A stretch of DNA of 64,000 nt from Nitrospirota bacterium (GCA_016234115.1 JACRHD010000043.1:1-64000); one strand, 5' to 3'. Shown: positions 44,743-53,911, numbered from the stretch's first letter. Numbers and translations: made by a program. The notes: generated by a model from the letters alone, not told the origin.

Positions 44743-45681
44743 CTATTTCTTCTTTTTGGCGGGTTTTGGCGCGACCTTCGCGGCCGGTTTTACGGCGGGT
44801 TTTGAGGCGGTTTTTGCGACGGGTTTTGCGACGGGTTTTTTTGGGGCGACCTTCCTGACCGTCTCTTTCTTTTTGACTTCTTTCTTCACCGGTTTTTTCG
44901 CCGAGGGTTTAACTTGCGGCTCCTTTGTCTTCTCCATTAATGTCCTGGGAAGGGTAGCCTCGATAATTGCATTGAGTTCCATCGCGTTCTTGGGAGCGTA
45001 TGCCATGGCGTCATTGTTGAAATAGAGGTAAACGTCTTTACCCATTTTCAGATATTCTTTAATTTTCTTTGCGTCTTCTTTTAACTGTTCGGTCGAATAA
45101 TTTGTCGAATAGTTGCCCCCTTCGCCGTGTCTCCTGATATATACGAAATCCGCGGTGCTCGGAAGGTCCTTGATAAAATCAGGCCAGTCCGCCATGCAGA
45201 CTGCTATGTTCGAGGCTGAAAGGAGGCTGAAGACCTTTTTTGTAAGCCAGCTTTTGTGCCTGAATTCAAAGGCGTGACGGACAGGGTAGTGTTTCAGGTT
45301 TTCGATGAAATCCTCGAGGTTCTTCATGTTGAGTTTCAGGTTCGGCGGCAATTGCCAGAGGATGACGTGCAGTTTTTCCAGGAGCGGGGCCGTCGCATTG
45401 AAGAAAGTTGAAAGAGGCAGTTCTACGTCCTTGAGCTTTTTGACGTGAGTAATGAACCGGCTGCCTTTCAGACAGAACACAAAATCGGGCGAGGTCTCTT
45501 TGTACCACCGTTCGAAGGCCTCTTTCTTCAATAGCCTGTAAAAGGTGACATTCAACTCAACGGTCTTGAGTTTCCCCATATAATGGGAAAGCCACCACCG
45601 GTGCGGAAGGTCCTCAGGATAAAATATCCCCTTCCAGGAATCGTATAGAAATCCGCTGCATCCTATCCTGTATTTCGGCAT
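44743..45681 (-). CDS. DUF72 family protein with Lys/Pro/Ala-rich tail
   Basis: 312 residues. The DUF72 TIM-barrel-like body covers 1-240: start KYRIGCSGFLYDSWKGIFYP, LKTVELNVTFYRL, FVFCLKGSRFITHVKKLKDV, HAFEFRHKSW, FVYIRRHGEGGNY, VYLYFNNDAMAYAPKNA. After residue 245 comes a 60-residue basic tail of KP, AK and PA repeats like histone H1 or DNA-binding tails, unusual for the family, which normally ends near 240. Function unknown. Confidence 0.85.
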   Translation of the reverse strand: MPKYRIGCSGFLYDSWKGIFYPEDLPHRWWLSHYMGKLKTVELNVTFYRLLKKEAFERWYKETSPDFVFCLKGSRFITHVKKLKDVELPLSTFFNATAPLLEKLHVILWQLPPNLKLNMKNLEDFIENLKHYPVRHAFEFRHKSWLTKKVFSLLSASNIAVCMADWPDFIKDLPSTADFVYIRRHGEGGNYSTNYSTEQLKEDAKKIKEYLKMGKDVYLYFNNDAMAYAPKNAMELNAIIEATLPRTLMEKTKEPQVKPSAKKPVKKEVKKKETVRKVAPKKPVAKPVAKTASKPAVKPAAKVAPKPAKKKK

Positions 45682-45731
45682 TGCAGATAAGTATACACTG
45701 AAAGATTAAAAAATAAAATAGAAATTTTCAT

Positions 45732-46892
45732 TTAATTCTGCTCGATTATTCCGCCCCCGATGACCGTATCAGCGTCATAAAATACGGCGCCTTGTCCGGG
45801 GGCCGGGGCCCACTGCGGTTCATCAAATTCCACGAAGACCCCGCCGTTTGCTTCTGGGCTTATGGTTGCCGCGACCTCTTTCATGGTTGATCTGACCTTG
45901 GCGCCGACCCTCAGAGGGGTTGACAGGCGGTCCAGGGCGATCCAGTTTAATGTCTTGACTTTAAAGCTTTTTTTCATTGCGTCTTCCTTCGAACCCACGA
46001 CGACGGTGTTCGTTGCCCTGTCTATGCGAACGACGTAGTGAGGCTTCAGTGAGGATATCCCGAGCCTTTTTCTCTGCCCGATTGTATAAAAAGCGATCCC
46101 TTTATGCTCGCCTACAACTTTTCCATCCATAACGGCAACCGGTCCCGGTTTCAAGGATTCCGGCGAGAAGCCCATTATGAAATCCGAGTAATTTTTTTTG
46201 CCTACAAAACATATTTCCTGGCTTTCGGGTCTGAGAGCTGTTGCAAGATCAAGCTCCTTTGCGATCCGGCGAGTCTCTTCCTTCGTCAATCCGCCAAGGG
46301 GGAAGAGGGTCTTCGCAAGCTCTTCCTGTTTCATAACATATAAAACGTACGACTGGTCTTTTTTGAGGTCAATGCCCTTCAGCAACAAGTGACGGGGGAC
46401 GGGGAAGGAAAGTGAGGAGTGACGAGTGATGGGTGACGTGTGACGTGTTTCTTGAATCTTGAATTTTGAATTCTCCTGCCCCTTGCCCCCTGCCCCTTGC
46501 CCCTTCTGTATTCTCGCATAATGCCCTGTGGCGATGAAATCCGCGCCGAACTCACGCGCCTTTTCCATCAGGAAAGCAAACTTGATGAATTTATTGCACA
46601 GGATGCAGGGGTTGGGAGTTTCGCCCTCGATATATGCCTCGCAGAAACTCTCGATGACATGACTGTAGAAGGCGTCTCTGACATCAACGGTGTAATGTTC
46701 TATTCCAAGTCTCAGCGCCACCGATTTTGCGAGTTCTATGGTCTCAACAGAGCAGCAGACATTGGAATCCGGCAAGTCCCTTCTGTCCCAAAGTTCAAAG
46801 CTCAACCCTATGACGTCGAGCCCCTGTTTTTGAAGCAAATATGCGGCGACGGAAGAATCGACCCCGCCGCTCATCGCAACGATGACTTTCAT
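45732..46892 (-). CDS. mnmA: tRNA-specific 2-thiouridylase
   Basis: 386 residues. Thiolates U34 of tRNA using persulfide sulfur. PP-loop SGGVDSSVAAYLL, first catalytic Cys in NPCILCNKFIKF, second Cys in PESQEICFVGKKNYSDF, and C-terminal QWAPAPGQGAVFYD. Between ATGHYARI and KGIDLKKDQSYVLY, residues about 129-168 are an in-frame insertion (KGQGAGGKGQENSKFKIQET and following) encoded by intergenic-type repeat DNA at 46389-46508; MnmA proteins normally have only a few residues here. The sulfur donor genes are elsewhere. Confidence 0.93.
   Translation of the reverse strand: MKVIVAMSGGVDSSVAAYLLQKQGLDVIGLSFELWDRRDLPDSNVCCSVETIELAKSVALRLGIEHYTVDVRDAFYSHVIESFCEAYIEGETPNPCILCNKFIKFAFLMEKAREFGADFIATGHYARIQKGQGAGGKGQENSKFKIQETRHTSPITRHSSLSFPVPRHLLLKGIDLKKDQSYVLYVMKQEELAKTLFPLGGLTKEETRRIAKELDLATALRPESQEICFVGKKNYSDFIMGFSPESLKPGPVAVMDGKVVGEHKGIAFYTIGQRKRLGISSLKPHYVVRIDRATNTVVVGSKEDAMKKSFKVKTLNWIALDRLSTPLRVGAKVRSTMKEVAATISPEANGGVFVEFDEPQWAPAPGQGAVFYDADTVIGGGIIEQN
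46389..46508. repeat. Low-complexity repeat inserted in frame in mnmA
   Basis: Made of GAGGAGTGACGAGTGATGGG, TTCTTGAATCTTGAATTTTG and CCTGCCCCTTGCCCCC units, types that are intergenic elsewhere in the window. Exactly divisible by three and free of stops in the mnmA frame. Confidence 0.85.
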
Positions 46893-46949
46893 GGCTTTTT
46901 TATTGTATCACAGGATGCATCCGGCAACTCATCTTTCAGGAAATGCAAG

Positions 46950-47110
46950 GGCGTATCCCTGTGTTTCGGGAATCCTTCCCGAAATCCTTCCCAATGATAA
47001 CTTGCCGAATGTTCTTCACTCCGCACGGGGCTGGTTTCGGGAGTGACTCCCGAAACACAACAAAGTTATTCTAAAAATCCCCCTTGCCCCCTTTTTCAAA
47101 GGGGGAATTA
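46950..47110. repeat. Intergenic palindromes between kup and mnmA
   Basis: TTTCGGGAATCCTTCCCGAAA at 46969-46989, TTTCGGGAGTGACTCCCGAAA at 47037-47057, then CCCCCTTGCC / CAAAGGGGG at 47079-47107. All are members of dispersed families. Confidence 0.6.
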
Positions 47111-47114
47111 CGGC

Positions 47115-48908
47115 TTAGATCGTTATCTTCGTAATAACGCCGTGCAGTTTTTCCGAGGGGAACTCGTAGAATTTTATAAAGGTGGGAGAGACCCTCTTTA
47201 TAAGCGCAAAGATCTTCCAGAAGATATTTTTTGCCGAGATGTCCTCGAGACCGTAATAGACCGCCCTCTCATCTATCCCCGCTTCCCTGAGGATGTCATC
47301 CGCGGTTATTACCTCCATGTATCCCGCCTGTATCTCGAAGGACCGGAGTCCGAACGCCATGTCTTCCCTGTAGAAACCCGTTATGCCGAAGGGATCGTTC
47401 CTGCCGGATATGGATACGAAGACATTGTCTTCATAGATAATGCCGTGAGAAAACATGGTCTGCGTGATATAAGAGGGGATGTTCCTGACATCGCGTACGA
47501 GAAAAAGGGCGGTGCCTCTTATTTTGGGCGATGTTGCGTAGGCTTCCTTGAATTTCGGGATAAATTCCTGATAGGGCATAAAATTCATGGCCCTGTAAAG
47601 TCTCCTTTGTCCCTGCGTATAAAGGAATATCATGGAAAGAGGGACCATGGCCAGGATGATCGACCAGTAACCGCCGTGGGGGATCTTGTGGAAGTTGGCG
47701 GAAAAGTACAGCAAATCAACAGCGGCTATGAAGAGCGACAAAAGGGAGAGATACGGTTTTTTCTTGAGATAAAAAATATACGTCATCAGTATGCCCGTAA
47801 TAGTCATGTCCCCCGTGACTGCCAGACCGTATGCTGCCGCGAGTCTTGACGACTTGCCGAACACCAGCATTACCATTAACACAGCAGTGAGCAGCAGCCA
47901 GTTCACCGAACCGATATAAATTTGCGATTTCCTTTCTACTGAAGTATATGCCACCTTAAAAAGGGGCATAATCCTTGTAGTCATGGCTTGGTAGATGATT
48001 GAAAACATCCCGCTTATCATTGCCTGGGAGGCTATGACAGTTGCCATTATGCTCAGCAGGAGAAAGGGCACATACAAAAGACCCGTATAATGGAATATCA
48101 TCTCGAACAGGATATTCTGCGCCTGCGGATGCCTTAATAAGAAAGAACCCTGGCCGAGATAATTTAAAACAAGAAAAACATATACGCCGAACCATGCGTT
48201 CCTGATCGGTTTGGCCCCGAGATGTCCCATGTCCGCGAAGAGGGCCTCGCCGCCTGTTGCGCAAAGGATCACTTCGCCGAGAACGATATACCCTTTCCAG
48301 CCGTTTTCAAGGAGAAAATTGATCCCGTAATAAGGATTGATCGCGTAAAGCACTTCCGGGGATTCGGAGATCGATATTATCCCTGAGATTCCGAGCGACA
48401 AAAACCACACGCACATGATCGGGCCAAAGGCAACAGCGACCTTTTCCGTCCCCTTGCTCTGAAAACTGAAAAGGACAACGGCTATGAGCATGGATGCGAG
48501 TATGATTGTCGACTCCGAGAGGTTTTCAAACCCTGGTATCAGCACGGCGCCTTCAACCGCGCTGAGGATACTGATTGCAGGCGTGATCACCCCGTCTCCC
48601 ATGAGAAGAGAAACCCCCACAAATGCAAGGACTGAAACAAGAACGGACTTATTACCGGGCGCAAGCAGTGATGTAAGGGCGCTCCTGAGCACTATTGTAC
48701 CGCCTTCGCCCCTTATACTCAGGCTCATTGCCAGCCATGTATATTGCAGAGAGACCAGGACCATCATAGTCCAGACGATGAGAGAAAGAACTCCGATAAT
48801 ATTGCCGGCGGTCGGCTGAAGAAGGAGAAAGACTACTGTTACCGTATATATCGGGCTCGTGCCTATGTCCCCGAACACAAGTCCGAGCGCCTTGATGATG
48901 CCTTTCAT
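47115..48908 (-). CDS. kup: KUP-family potassium uptake protein
   Basis: 597 residues from ATG 48908 (MKGIIKALGLVFGDIGTSPIY), preferred over an upstream ATG because the family begins at this point. About twelve membrane helices in the first 430 residues; signatures GDIGTSPIYT, GEGGTIVLRSAL, GDGVITPAISILSAVEG and the TGGEALFADMGHLG loop. A cytosolic C-terminal domain follows. Proton-coupled K+ import. Confidence 0.93.
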   Translation of the reverse strand: MKGIIKALGLVFGDIGTSPIYTVTVVFLLLQPTAGNIIGVLSLIVWTMMVLVSLQYTWLAMSLSIRGEGGTIVLRSALTSLLAPGNKSVLVSVLAFVGVSLLMGDGVITPAISILSAVEGAVLIPGFENLSESTIILASMLIAVVLFSFQSKGTEKVAVAFGPIMCVWFLSLGISGIISISESPEVLYAINPYYGINFLLENGWKGYIVLGEVILCATGGEALFADMGHLGAKPIRNAWFGVYVFLVLNYLGQGSFLLRHPQAQNILFEMIFHYTGLLYVPFLLLSIMATVIASQAMISGMFSIIYQAMTTRIMPLFKVAYTSVERKSQIYIGSVNWLLLTAVLMVMLVFGKSSRLAAAYGLAVTGDMTITGILMTYIFYLKKKPYLSLLSLFIAAVDLLYFSANFHKIPHGGYWSIILAMVPLSMIFLYTQGQRRLYRAMNFMPYQEFIPKFKEAYATSPKIRGTALFLVRDVRNIPSYITQTMFSHGIIYEDNVFVSISGRNDPFGITGFYREDMAFGLRSFEIQAGYMEVITADDILREAGIDERAVYYGLEDISAKNIFWKIFALIKRVSPTFIKFYEFPSEKLHGVITKITI

Positions 48909-49380
48909 GGGAAATACCTGTAAAATCTTAAATTGTAAAAAATCGGCAATCATCATTGCCGGCAATTAAAAGCCTTATATCATATGCCGAAACTGATTAT
49001 GAAAGCAATAATATATTGTCCCCGGAATCCACCACCTAACCACGGAGGGCACAGAGAAAAGATTTATTTATCCGCAGATTACACAGATTTCACAGATTGA
49101 AAAAATATTTCTAAATACATCTGTGCTAATCAGTGTAATCTGTGGATTAATATTTATTTTTTCCCTCTGTGGTCTCTGTGGTTTGTCTCTTGATGGTGAA
49201 TCAGGGGTCCTGTATCGTAACTTCTCACTTATGTGGGAGACAATCCCCCTCTTTGCCAAAGAGGGGAATCGTTAAATCACTCCACGCAACTAAACTGTTA
49301 CCCTGTATCGGGAGCAGTGAGCCATGAGGTAAAGGGCGTATCCGCTTTTACAACCGGATACGCCCTGATATAATGAGATT
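48909..49380. repeat. Intergenic region with 180-bp repeat and others
   Basis: No gene seen in about 470 bases. Holds CCGGCAATGATGATTGCCGG-type hairpin near 48943-48962, the second copy of the 180-bp element (49027-49206), and a short CCCCTCTTTGCC / AAAGAGGGG hairpin near 49246-49266. Confidence 0.55.
49027..49206. repeat. Dispersed 180-bp inverted-repeat element, copy 2
   Basis: Reverse complement of 30886-31063 with only scattered differences. The two copies are inverted and bracket about 18 kb. Confidence 0.7.
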
Positions 49381-50415
49381 ATGAAAGAGGCCATGGCGTA
49401 TGAGAAATTAAAGGGCACTGACGTCAAATGTCATTTGTGCGCCCACAACTGTCTCATAAGCAATGCGCAGAGAGGCATATGCGCGGTCCGTGAAAACAGG
49501 GAGGGCGTTTTATACAGCCTTGTGTACGGCAAGGTTGTCGCGTCAAATATCGACCCGATCGAAAAAAAGCCGCTCTTTCATTTCCTTCCCGGTTCTTCTT
49601 CCCTGTCGTTTGCCGCCCCTGGATGCAATTTCCGGTGCCGGCATTGCCAGAATTATGAGATTTCTCAATTCCCGAGAGAGCGTAACTTCGCCATTCCCGG
49701 AAAAGACATGACGCCCGAAGATATTGTAAACAGCGCCCTGCAAAATAAATGTGAAAGCATTTCCTACACGTATACGGAGCCTACGATATTCTTTGAGTTT
49801 GCCTATGACTGCGCGAAACTCGCTCATGAGAAAGGGGTCAAAAATATTTTTGTCAGCAACGGATACATGGGGCCGGAGGCAATAAAACTCATCGCGCCTT
49901 ATCTTGACGCAAACAACATCGACCTGAAAGGCAGCGACGCATTTTACAGGAAAATCTGCGGGGCGAGACTCGAGCCCGTCAGGAACACGATCAGGCTCAT
50001 GAAAGAACTGGGAGTATGGGTCGAGATCACGACCCTCATCATCCCTGATCTCAATGACTCCGACAGAGACCTGACCGACATAGCTGAATACATTGCCTCC
50101 ATCGACCCCTCGATGCCGTGGCATATTAGCCGGTTTTATCCGACCTACCTTCTCACCGACAAGCCTCCTACCCCGATCGGGACCATTGAGCGGGCATACG
50201 ACATAGGTCGTCAAAAGGGGCTTGACCATATCTATACAGGGAATATTCCTGCGGACCGGGCAAAAGAAAATACCCTCTGCCCTTCATGCAAAGCCGTATT
50301 GATAGAACGTCGTGGTTTTCAGGTGCTTCAAAACCGGCTCCGGGACGGCAGGTGTCCTCAATGCGGCAATGGCCTGAAAGGGGTCTGGACATCCGGTCTA
50401 GGCCCTTCATCTTGA
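49381..50415 (+). CDS. amrS: AmmeMemoRadiSam-system radical SAM enzyme AmrS
   Basis: 344 residues. Radical SAM cluster motif CNFRCRHCQNYEIS (CxxxCxxC) near 82-90, an N-terminal cysteine set (CHLCAHNC, GICAVREN) and a C-terminal zinc-like pair (CPSCKAV, CPQCGNG). The FHFLPGSSSLSFAAPGCNF and YTYTEPTIFFEFAYD segments identify the AmrS/PflA-like group. Its usual AMMECR1 and Memo partners are not visible here. Substrate unknown; followed by a tiny ORF with a very strong ribosome-binding site. Confidence 0.9.
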   Translation: MKEAMAYEKLKGTDVKCHLCAHNCLISNAQRGICAVRENREGVLYSLVYGKVVASNIDPIEKKPLFHFLPGSSSLSFAAPGCNFRCRHCQNYEISQFPRERNFAIPGKDMTPEDIVNSALQNKCESISYTYTEPTIFFEFAYDCAKLAHEKGVKNIFVSNGYMGPEAIKLIAPYLDANNIDLKGSDAFYRKICGARLEPVRNTIRLMKELGVWVEITTLIIPDLNDSDRDLTDIAEYIASIDPSMPWHISRFYPTYLLTDKPPTPIGTIERAYDIGRQKGLDHIYTGNIPADRAKENTLCPSCKAVLIERRGFQVLQNRLRDGRCPQCGNGLKGVWTSGLGPSS

Positions 50416-50479
50416 CAAACTCGCTCAGGTTGCTATCATTATTACGATTGAAGTAAAAAAGGGAAGGAGGTGAAGCAGG

Positions 50480-50584
50480 ATGAAAAAGCCTTTGAGCAAA
50501 AAGGCCCTGCAGCAAGAGGCGGCCTTCTGGGAAAGCCTTAAAAAGGTTTCATCGGACAATCCTGGCAAGGTATGCCGGAAGTGA
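50480..50584 (+). CDS. 34-residue peptide gene with near-perfect Shine-Dalgarno
   Basis: Begins MKKPLSKKALQQEAAFWESL and ends GKVCRK. Ribosome-binding site AAGGAGGTGA at 50464-50473, complementary to the 16S anti-SD over ten bases and seven bases from ATG. Basic, predicted helical, one Cys near the end, too short for standard calling. It lies 64 bases after amrS and before a terminator, so it is probably the last gene of that transcript. Function unknown. Confidence 0.5.
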   Translation: MKKPLSKKALQQEAAFWESLKKVSSDNPGKVCRK

Positions 50585-50624
50585 AAAGCCTGAAAGAGTT
50601 AACGTTGCTGGTCCAGCAACAAGG

Positions 50625-50690
50625 ATAAGCAGATATGGCAGCGCGTAATAAGAATTACAGTGTCTGTCGTATCTGCTTTTTTATTGCGGC
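50625..50690 (+). terminator. Rho-independent terminator after amrS and small ORF
   Basis: AAGCAGATA-TGGCAG pairs imperfectly with CTGTCG-TATCTGCTT, followed at once by a T-run (TTTTTTAT). Confidence 0.65.
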
Positions 50691-50705
50691 TCAAACCGCT
50701 TGAAG

Positions 50706-50780
50706 TGATTCAAGATTCAAAATTCAAAATTCAAAACTCAAAACTCAAAACTCAAGATTCAAGATTCAAGATTCAAGATT
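50706..50780. repeat. AAGATTCAAAATTCAAAACTC tandem repeat
   Basis: About ten 7-8-base units of the type CAAGATT / CAAAATT / CAAAACT directly before the yceI ribosome-binding site. The opposite-strand version is in the mnmA insertion. Confidence 0.7.
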
Positions 50781-50796
50781 TGAACGGAGGTAATAT

Positions 50797-51327
50797 ATGC
50801 CTAAATGGAACATAGATGTCGACCATTCTGTGGCGGCTTTTTCAGTCAAACACATGATGATTACGGATGTGCACGGACAGTTCAACAGGCTCAGCGGCGC
50901 CATCGTTTTTAATCCCGCCGACATAGCCGGAACGACAATACAACTGGAGATGGACGCATCGGGTATTTATACGGGGATAAAAAAACGCGATGACCACCTC
51001 AGAAGCCCCGAGTTCTTCGATGCGGAAAAATATCCGGTGATCAGTTTCAAAAGCACAAGGTGCGAGATTTCGGCTTTTAACAGTTGCAAGGTATCCGGCG
51101 ACCTGACCATTCACGGCATTACAAAATCTTTAACAGCAGTAGTAGAGTTTCTCGGCCCGGTCAAGAGCCCCTTCGATGAGACCAGCATGGGGTTTACCGC
51201 AAAGGCCGTAATCAACCAGGGAGACTTCGGGCTCTTATGGAATATGCCCCTTGAAAACGGCGGACTGCTCATCGGCGGGGACGTGCATATTTTCCTGGAT
51301 ATTGAGGCGGACCTTGTCGAGGGGTAA
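50797..51327 (+). CDS. YceI family protein
   Basis: 176 residues, start behind ACGGAGGT. The lipocalin-like YceI barrel is obvious: WNIDVDHSVAAFSVKHMMITDVHGQFNRLSG, then MDASGIYTGIKKRDDHLRSPEFFDAEKYPVISFKST, and VSGDLTIHGITKSL. No signal peptide, so cytoplasmic unlike E. coli YceI. Family members bind polyisoprenoids or amphiphiles. Confidence 0.92.
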   Translation: MPKWNIDVDHSVAAFSVKHMMITDVHGQFNRLSGAIVFNPADIAGTTIQLEMDASGIYTGIKKRDDHLRSPEFFDAEKYPVISFKSTRCEISAFNSCKVSGDLTIHGITKSLTAVVEFLGPVKSPFDETSMGFTAKAVINQGDFGLLWNMPLENGGLLIGGDVHIFLDIEADLVEG

Positions 51328-51363
51328 CATTCCAGGGAATTCAACGACAAAGCGATATTAACT

Positions 51364-51488
51364 GTCGTTCCCGTGCCTAAAGCACCTACTGTCGGCAGTC
51401 AGTAAGCGGGAATCCACACAGTTAAAGAACTGGATGCCCGATTAAGCCTGCCCTCGAAGGCCTTAGTCGGGGGAACCTCGGGCATGAC
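51364..51488. repeat. Dispersed palindromic element, GTCATTCCCG family, copy 4
   Basis: Starts GTCGTTCCCG and ends CGGGCATGAC; includes both the CACCTACTGTCGGCAGT word of copies 1 and 3 and the GGATGCCCGATTAA word of copy 2, so it links the two subtypes. Confidence 0.6.
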
Positions 51489-51531
51489 GACTGAATTGAG
51501 TATTTTTTCTTCTATCCGCGTTTTGAGTTTC

Positions 51532-52074
51532 TCAATGCGACGCAACGCCCCCGGATACAATAAAAGCCATGACCTCCCCGCTGTCGGCGGACAGCGGGGT
51601 GACGAGTTCTTTAGACACTATGACGACATTGCCCGCGAAATTATATGACTGCGGCAGGTACACCGCTACTTTGTCCGGCAGCCCTATATTTTCAAGGCGT
51701 TCCCTTGTCATAAAACCTATGACCTGGATGTTCCTGTCCGGAGAGACGGCCACGAGAACCGGCCTGTTAAAGCTCTTTTTGTCCCCGACAAAGGCGTTCA
51801 TCAAGTCCTTTACAGCCATATAGATCATCTTTACAAGCGGCAGCCGGTTCACTGTGCTCTCGATGAGTTGCATCAGTCTTTTTGTCAGTATATTGGACGA
51901 GATAAATCCCACCAGCATTATTGTAAGAAACGTTACAACAAAGCCCGCGCCCGGAATCCTGAATTTGTATATGCTGTCAATCTTCACAAAAACAATATAT
52001 ATGACATAAATCGTCGCCACCATAGGGACCAGAATCAAGAGCCCCTCAAAAAAATATCTCGTCAGCCTCTTCAT
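51532..52074 (-). CDS. DUF502 family membrane protein
   Basis: 180 residues. Two membrane helices (LLILVPMVATIYVIYIVFV and GAGFVVTFLTIMLVGFISSN), then a cytosolic domain with the family words GRPLVKMIYMAVKDLMNAF-like (here LPLVKMIYMAVKDLMNAF), VIGFMTRE and the late SGGVAS. The DUF502/LIKE-COV family has no settled bacterial function. Upstream on the minus strand is an AGGAGGAT site. Confidence 0.86.
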   Translation of the reverse strand: MKRLTRYFFEGLLILVPMVATIYVIYIVFVKIDSIYKFRIPGAGFVVTFLTIMLVGFISSNILTKRLMQLIESTVNRLPLVKMIYMAVKDLMNAFVGDKKSFNRPVLVAVSPDRNIQVIGFMTRERLENIGLPDKVAVYLPQSYNFAGNVVIVSKELVTPLSADSGEVMAFIVSGGVASH

Positions 52075-52167
52075 AAAATCCTCCCGTGTCTCTGTGTTTA
52101 TTTAAAAAATGCAAAATACCACAATAAAAGCTGGTATCCATTCAGTTACGGGTGATGTTGCCGATGT

Positions 52168-52262
52168 CCCCCCTTTGAAAAAGGGGGGCGAGGGGGGATT
52201 TTGAAATAAAAACGTTCATCTAAAAATCTCCCCTGACCCCTCTTTTCCAAAGAGGGGAATAA
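52168..52262. repeat. CCCCCTTTGAAAAAGGGGG hairpin pair
   Basis: Two opposed blocks, CCCCCCTTTGAAAAAGGGGGG and AAAATCTCCCCTGACCCC / TCTTTTCCAAAGAGGGG. Same family as 23262 and 53655. Confidence 0.55.
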
Positions 52263-52337
52263 CCTGCGCCTGTAACTGAAGAGTTACGAATGCTGCAATA
52301 TTGTAATTGTATTCTCCATATCTTACAATCAGGTGTT

Positions 52338-53576
52338 GTGTCAACTATAATTGTGGAGATCGAGCGCCCGGCTTATGGCGGGCTCTTCATCGGCAGGCAT
52401 AAGGGGAAAGTCGTCATGATAAAGGGGGCGGTCCTGCCGGGGGAGACAGCGGAAGTCGTCGTCGAAAACGTAAAAAAAGATTACCTTGCGGCCCGTGTCG
52501 GTAAAGTCATCAAACCTGCGCCGCACAGGATTGATCCCGCGTGCAGGCATTTTGGGGCATGCGGAGGATGTCAGTTGCAGCACATCCCGTATAAACTGCA
52601 AATTGAAATAAAGGAAGAGGTACTGAGGGACTGCCTCAGGAGGCTGGCAAAGACAGAGGTGGGCCTTTCAGGACCGCTGTTTGATGATGACCCGTGGAAT
52701 TACAGATTGCGGGGGCAGTTCAAGGTATCCGACCGCGGCCTCGGGTTCTACAGGGAAGATACAAGAGAAGTAGTCGATATAGATAGATGCCCTCTCATGG
52801 ACGAAACAATAAATACCACACTGGCGAAAATAAGGTCCGCGCTGAAAGATATCGATGTCAGGGAAATACATATAACCGCCGGTGACTGTCTTAATGGGTT
52901 TGTCAGAATTTCATCAGGAGCGAAGTCCTCGCCCGACACTGACAAGCCGGCTTCGAGGTTGCTCGACCTTGGTTTTTCCGGACTGTTTATAGAGACCCCG
53001 GACAAAAAAATATCCGGGTACGGCAGGACGCACGTGTCTTTGAATCTTTCTGATATGAAATACACGGTGTCGCCAATGACTTTTTTCCAGAGCCACTGGA
53101 GGCTTAACCGGCGCGTTGTCGAATTTATCAAAAGCTGCCTTGGGTCCTTAAAGGGGAAAAGGGTCCTGGATCTGTATGCCGGCGCGGGTAATTTCTCCAT
53201 ACCCTTTGCCTCGGCTGATGAAGTTGAAGCTGTTGAAGAAAATCCATACGCAGTTGAAGACGGCAGGAGAAATCTTGAGATCAACGGAATAAAGAATTGC
53301 AGGTTCATCATCTCCTCCGCTGAAAATTATCGGGCGGATGGAAATTTCGATATCATCATTCTGGACCCCCCGAGACCCGGACTGACAAACAGGGTCCTGG
53401 AGAAAGTCCTTTCCCTTGAGCCGGGAAAGATTGTGTATATTTCGTGCAATCCGGCGACGCTCGCAAGGGACCTGAGAAAGCTGCGTACAAAATACGATAT
53501 CGAATCCGCGCGCATAATCGATTTCTTCCCTCAAACATTTCACATAGAGTCGCTGCTTTTTCTCAGCCTCAGATGA
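52338..53576 (+). CDS. TrmA/RlmD-family RNA uracil-5 methyltransferase with [4Fe-4S] motif
   Basis: About 412 residues from GTG 52338; an ATG 48 bases upstream gives extra non-conserved residues. N-terminal TRAM domain (VEIERPAYGGLFIGRHKGKVV, GAVLPGETAEVVVE), iron-sulfur ligands CRHFGACGGCQLQH, then the methyltransferase: FFQSHWRLNRRVVE, VLDLYAGAGNFSIPFA (SAM), IILDPPRPGL, and the catalytic Cys in YISCNPATLARDL. It methylates rRNA or tRNA uridine; the exact site cannot be assigned. Confidence 0.92.
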   Translation: MSTIIVEIERPAYGGLFIGRHKGKVVMIKGAVLPGETAEVVVENVKKDYLAARVGKVIKPAPHRIDPACRHFGACGGCQLQHIPYKLQIEIKEEVLRDCLRRLAKTEVGLSGPLFDDDPWNYRLRGQFKVSDRGLGFYREDTREVVDIDRCPLMDETINTTLAKIRSALKDIDVREIHITAGDCLNGFVRISSGAKSSPDTDKPASRLLDLGFSGLFIETPDKKISGYGRTHVSLNLSDMKYTVSPMTFFQSHWRLNRRVVEFIKSCLGSLKGKRVLDLYAGAGNFSIPFASADEVEAVEENPYAVEDGRRNLEINGIKNCRFIISSAENYRADGNFDIIILDPPRPGLTNRVLEKVLSLEPGKIVYISCNPATLARDLRKLRTKYDIESARIIDFFPQTFHIESLLFLSLR

Positions 53577-53911
53577 TCTCTTCTCCGGAATTGCGGTGAA
53601 CCTTCACTGAAGAGTGGTAGTTACCCTCTCTTTAATTAGATTGGGAAACGTTAATTCCCCCTTTGAAAAAGGGGGATGAAGGGGGATTTTGTGATAGAAA
53701 TATTCATCAAAAATCTCCCCTAACCCTCTTTTTCAAAGAGGCGGACCTTCAAACACACCCTCCACTGAGGGGTTTCGGGTTGCGTTTATGCGAAAGATTT
53801 TCATTGACAACCCCCGGAAATTATGATATTTTCCTCAGTAAGCAAGGTTCTATACATACACAGGCATTGATGTTCAGCTTCTTAAAACTTCAAAACAAAG
53901 GAGGTGGACGT
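53577..53911. promoter_or_regulatory. Upstream region of the hydrogenase operon
   Basis: Positions about 53655-53746 are a CCCCCTTTGAAAAAGGGGG repeat pair. A candidate promoter follows: TTGACA 53804-53809, 17-bp spacer, TATTTT 53827-53832, start near 53839. No gene seen. Confidence 0.5.

Noticed and set aside
50625-50690. Structured region after the 34-residue ORF as a small RNA
   Set aside because: The imperfect hairpin followed by a T-run is fully explained as a terminator.
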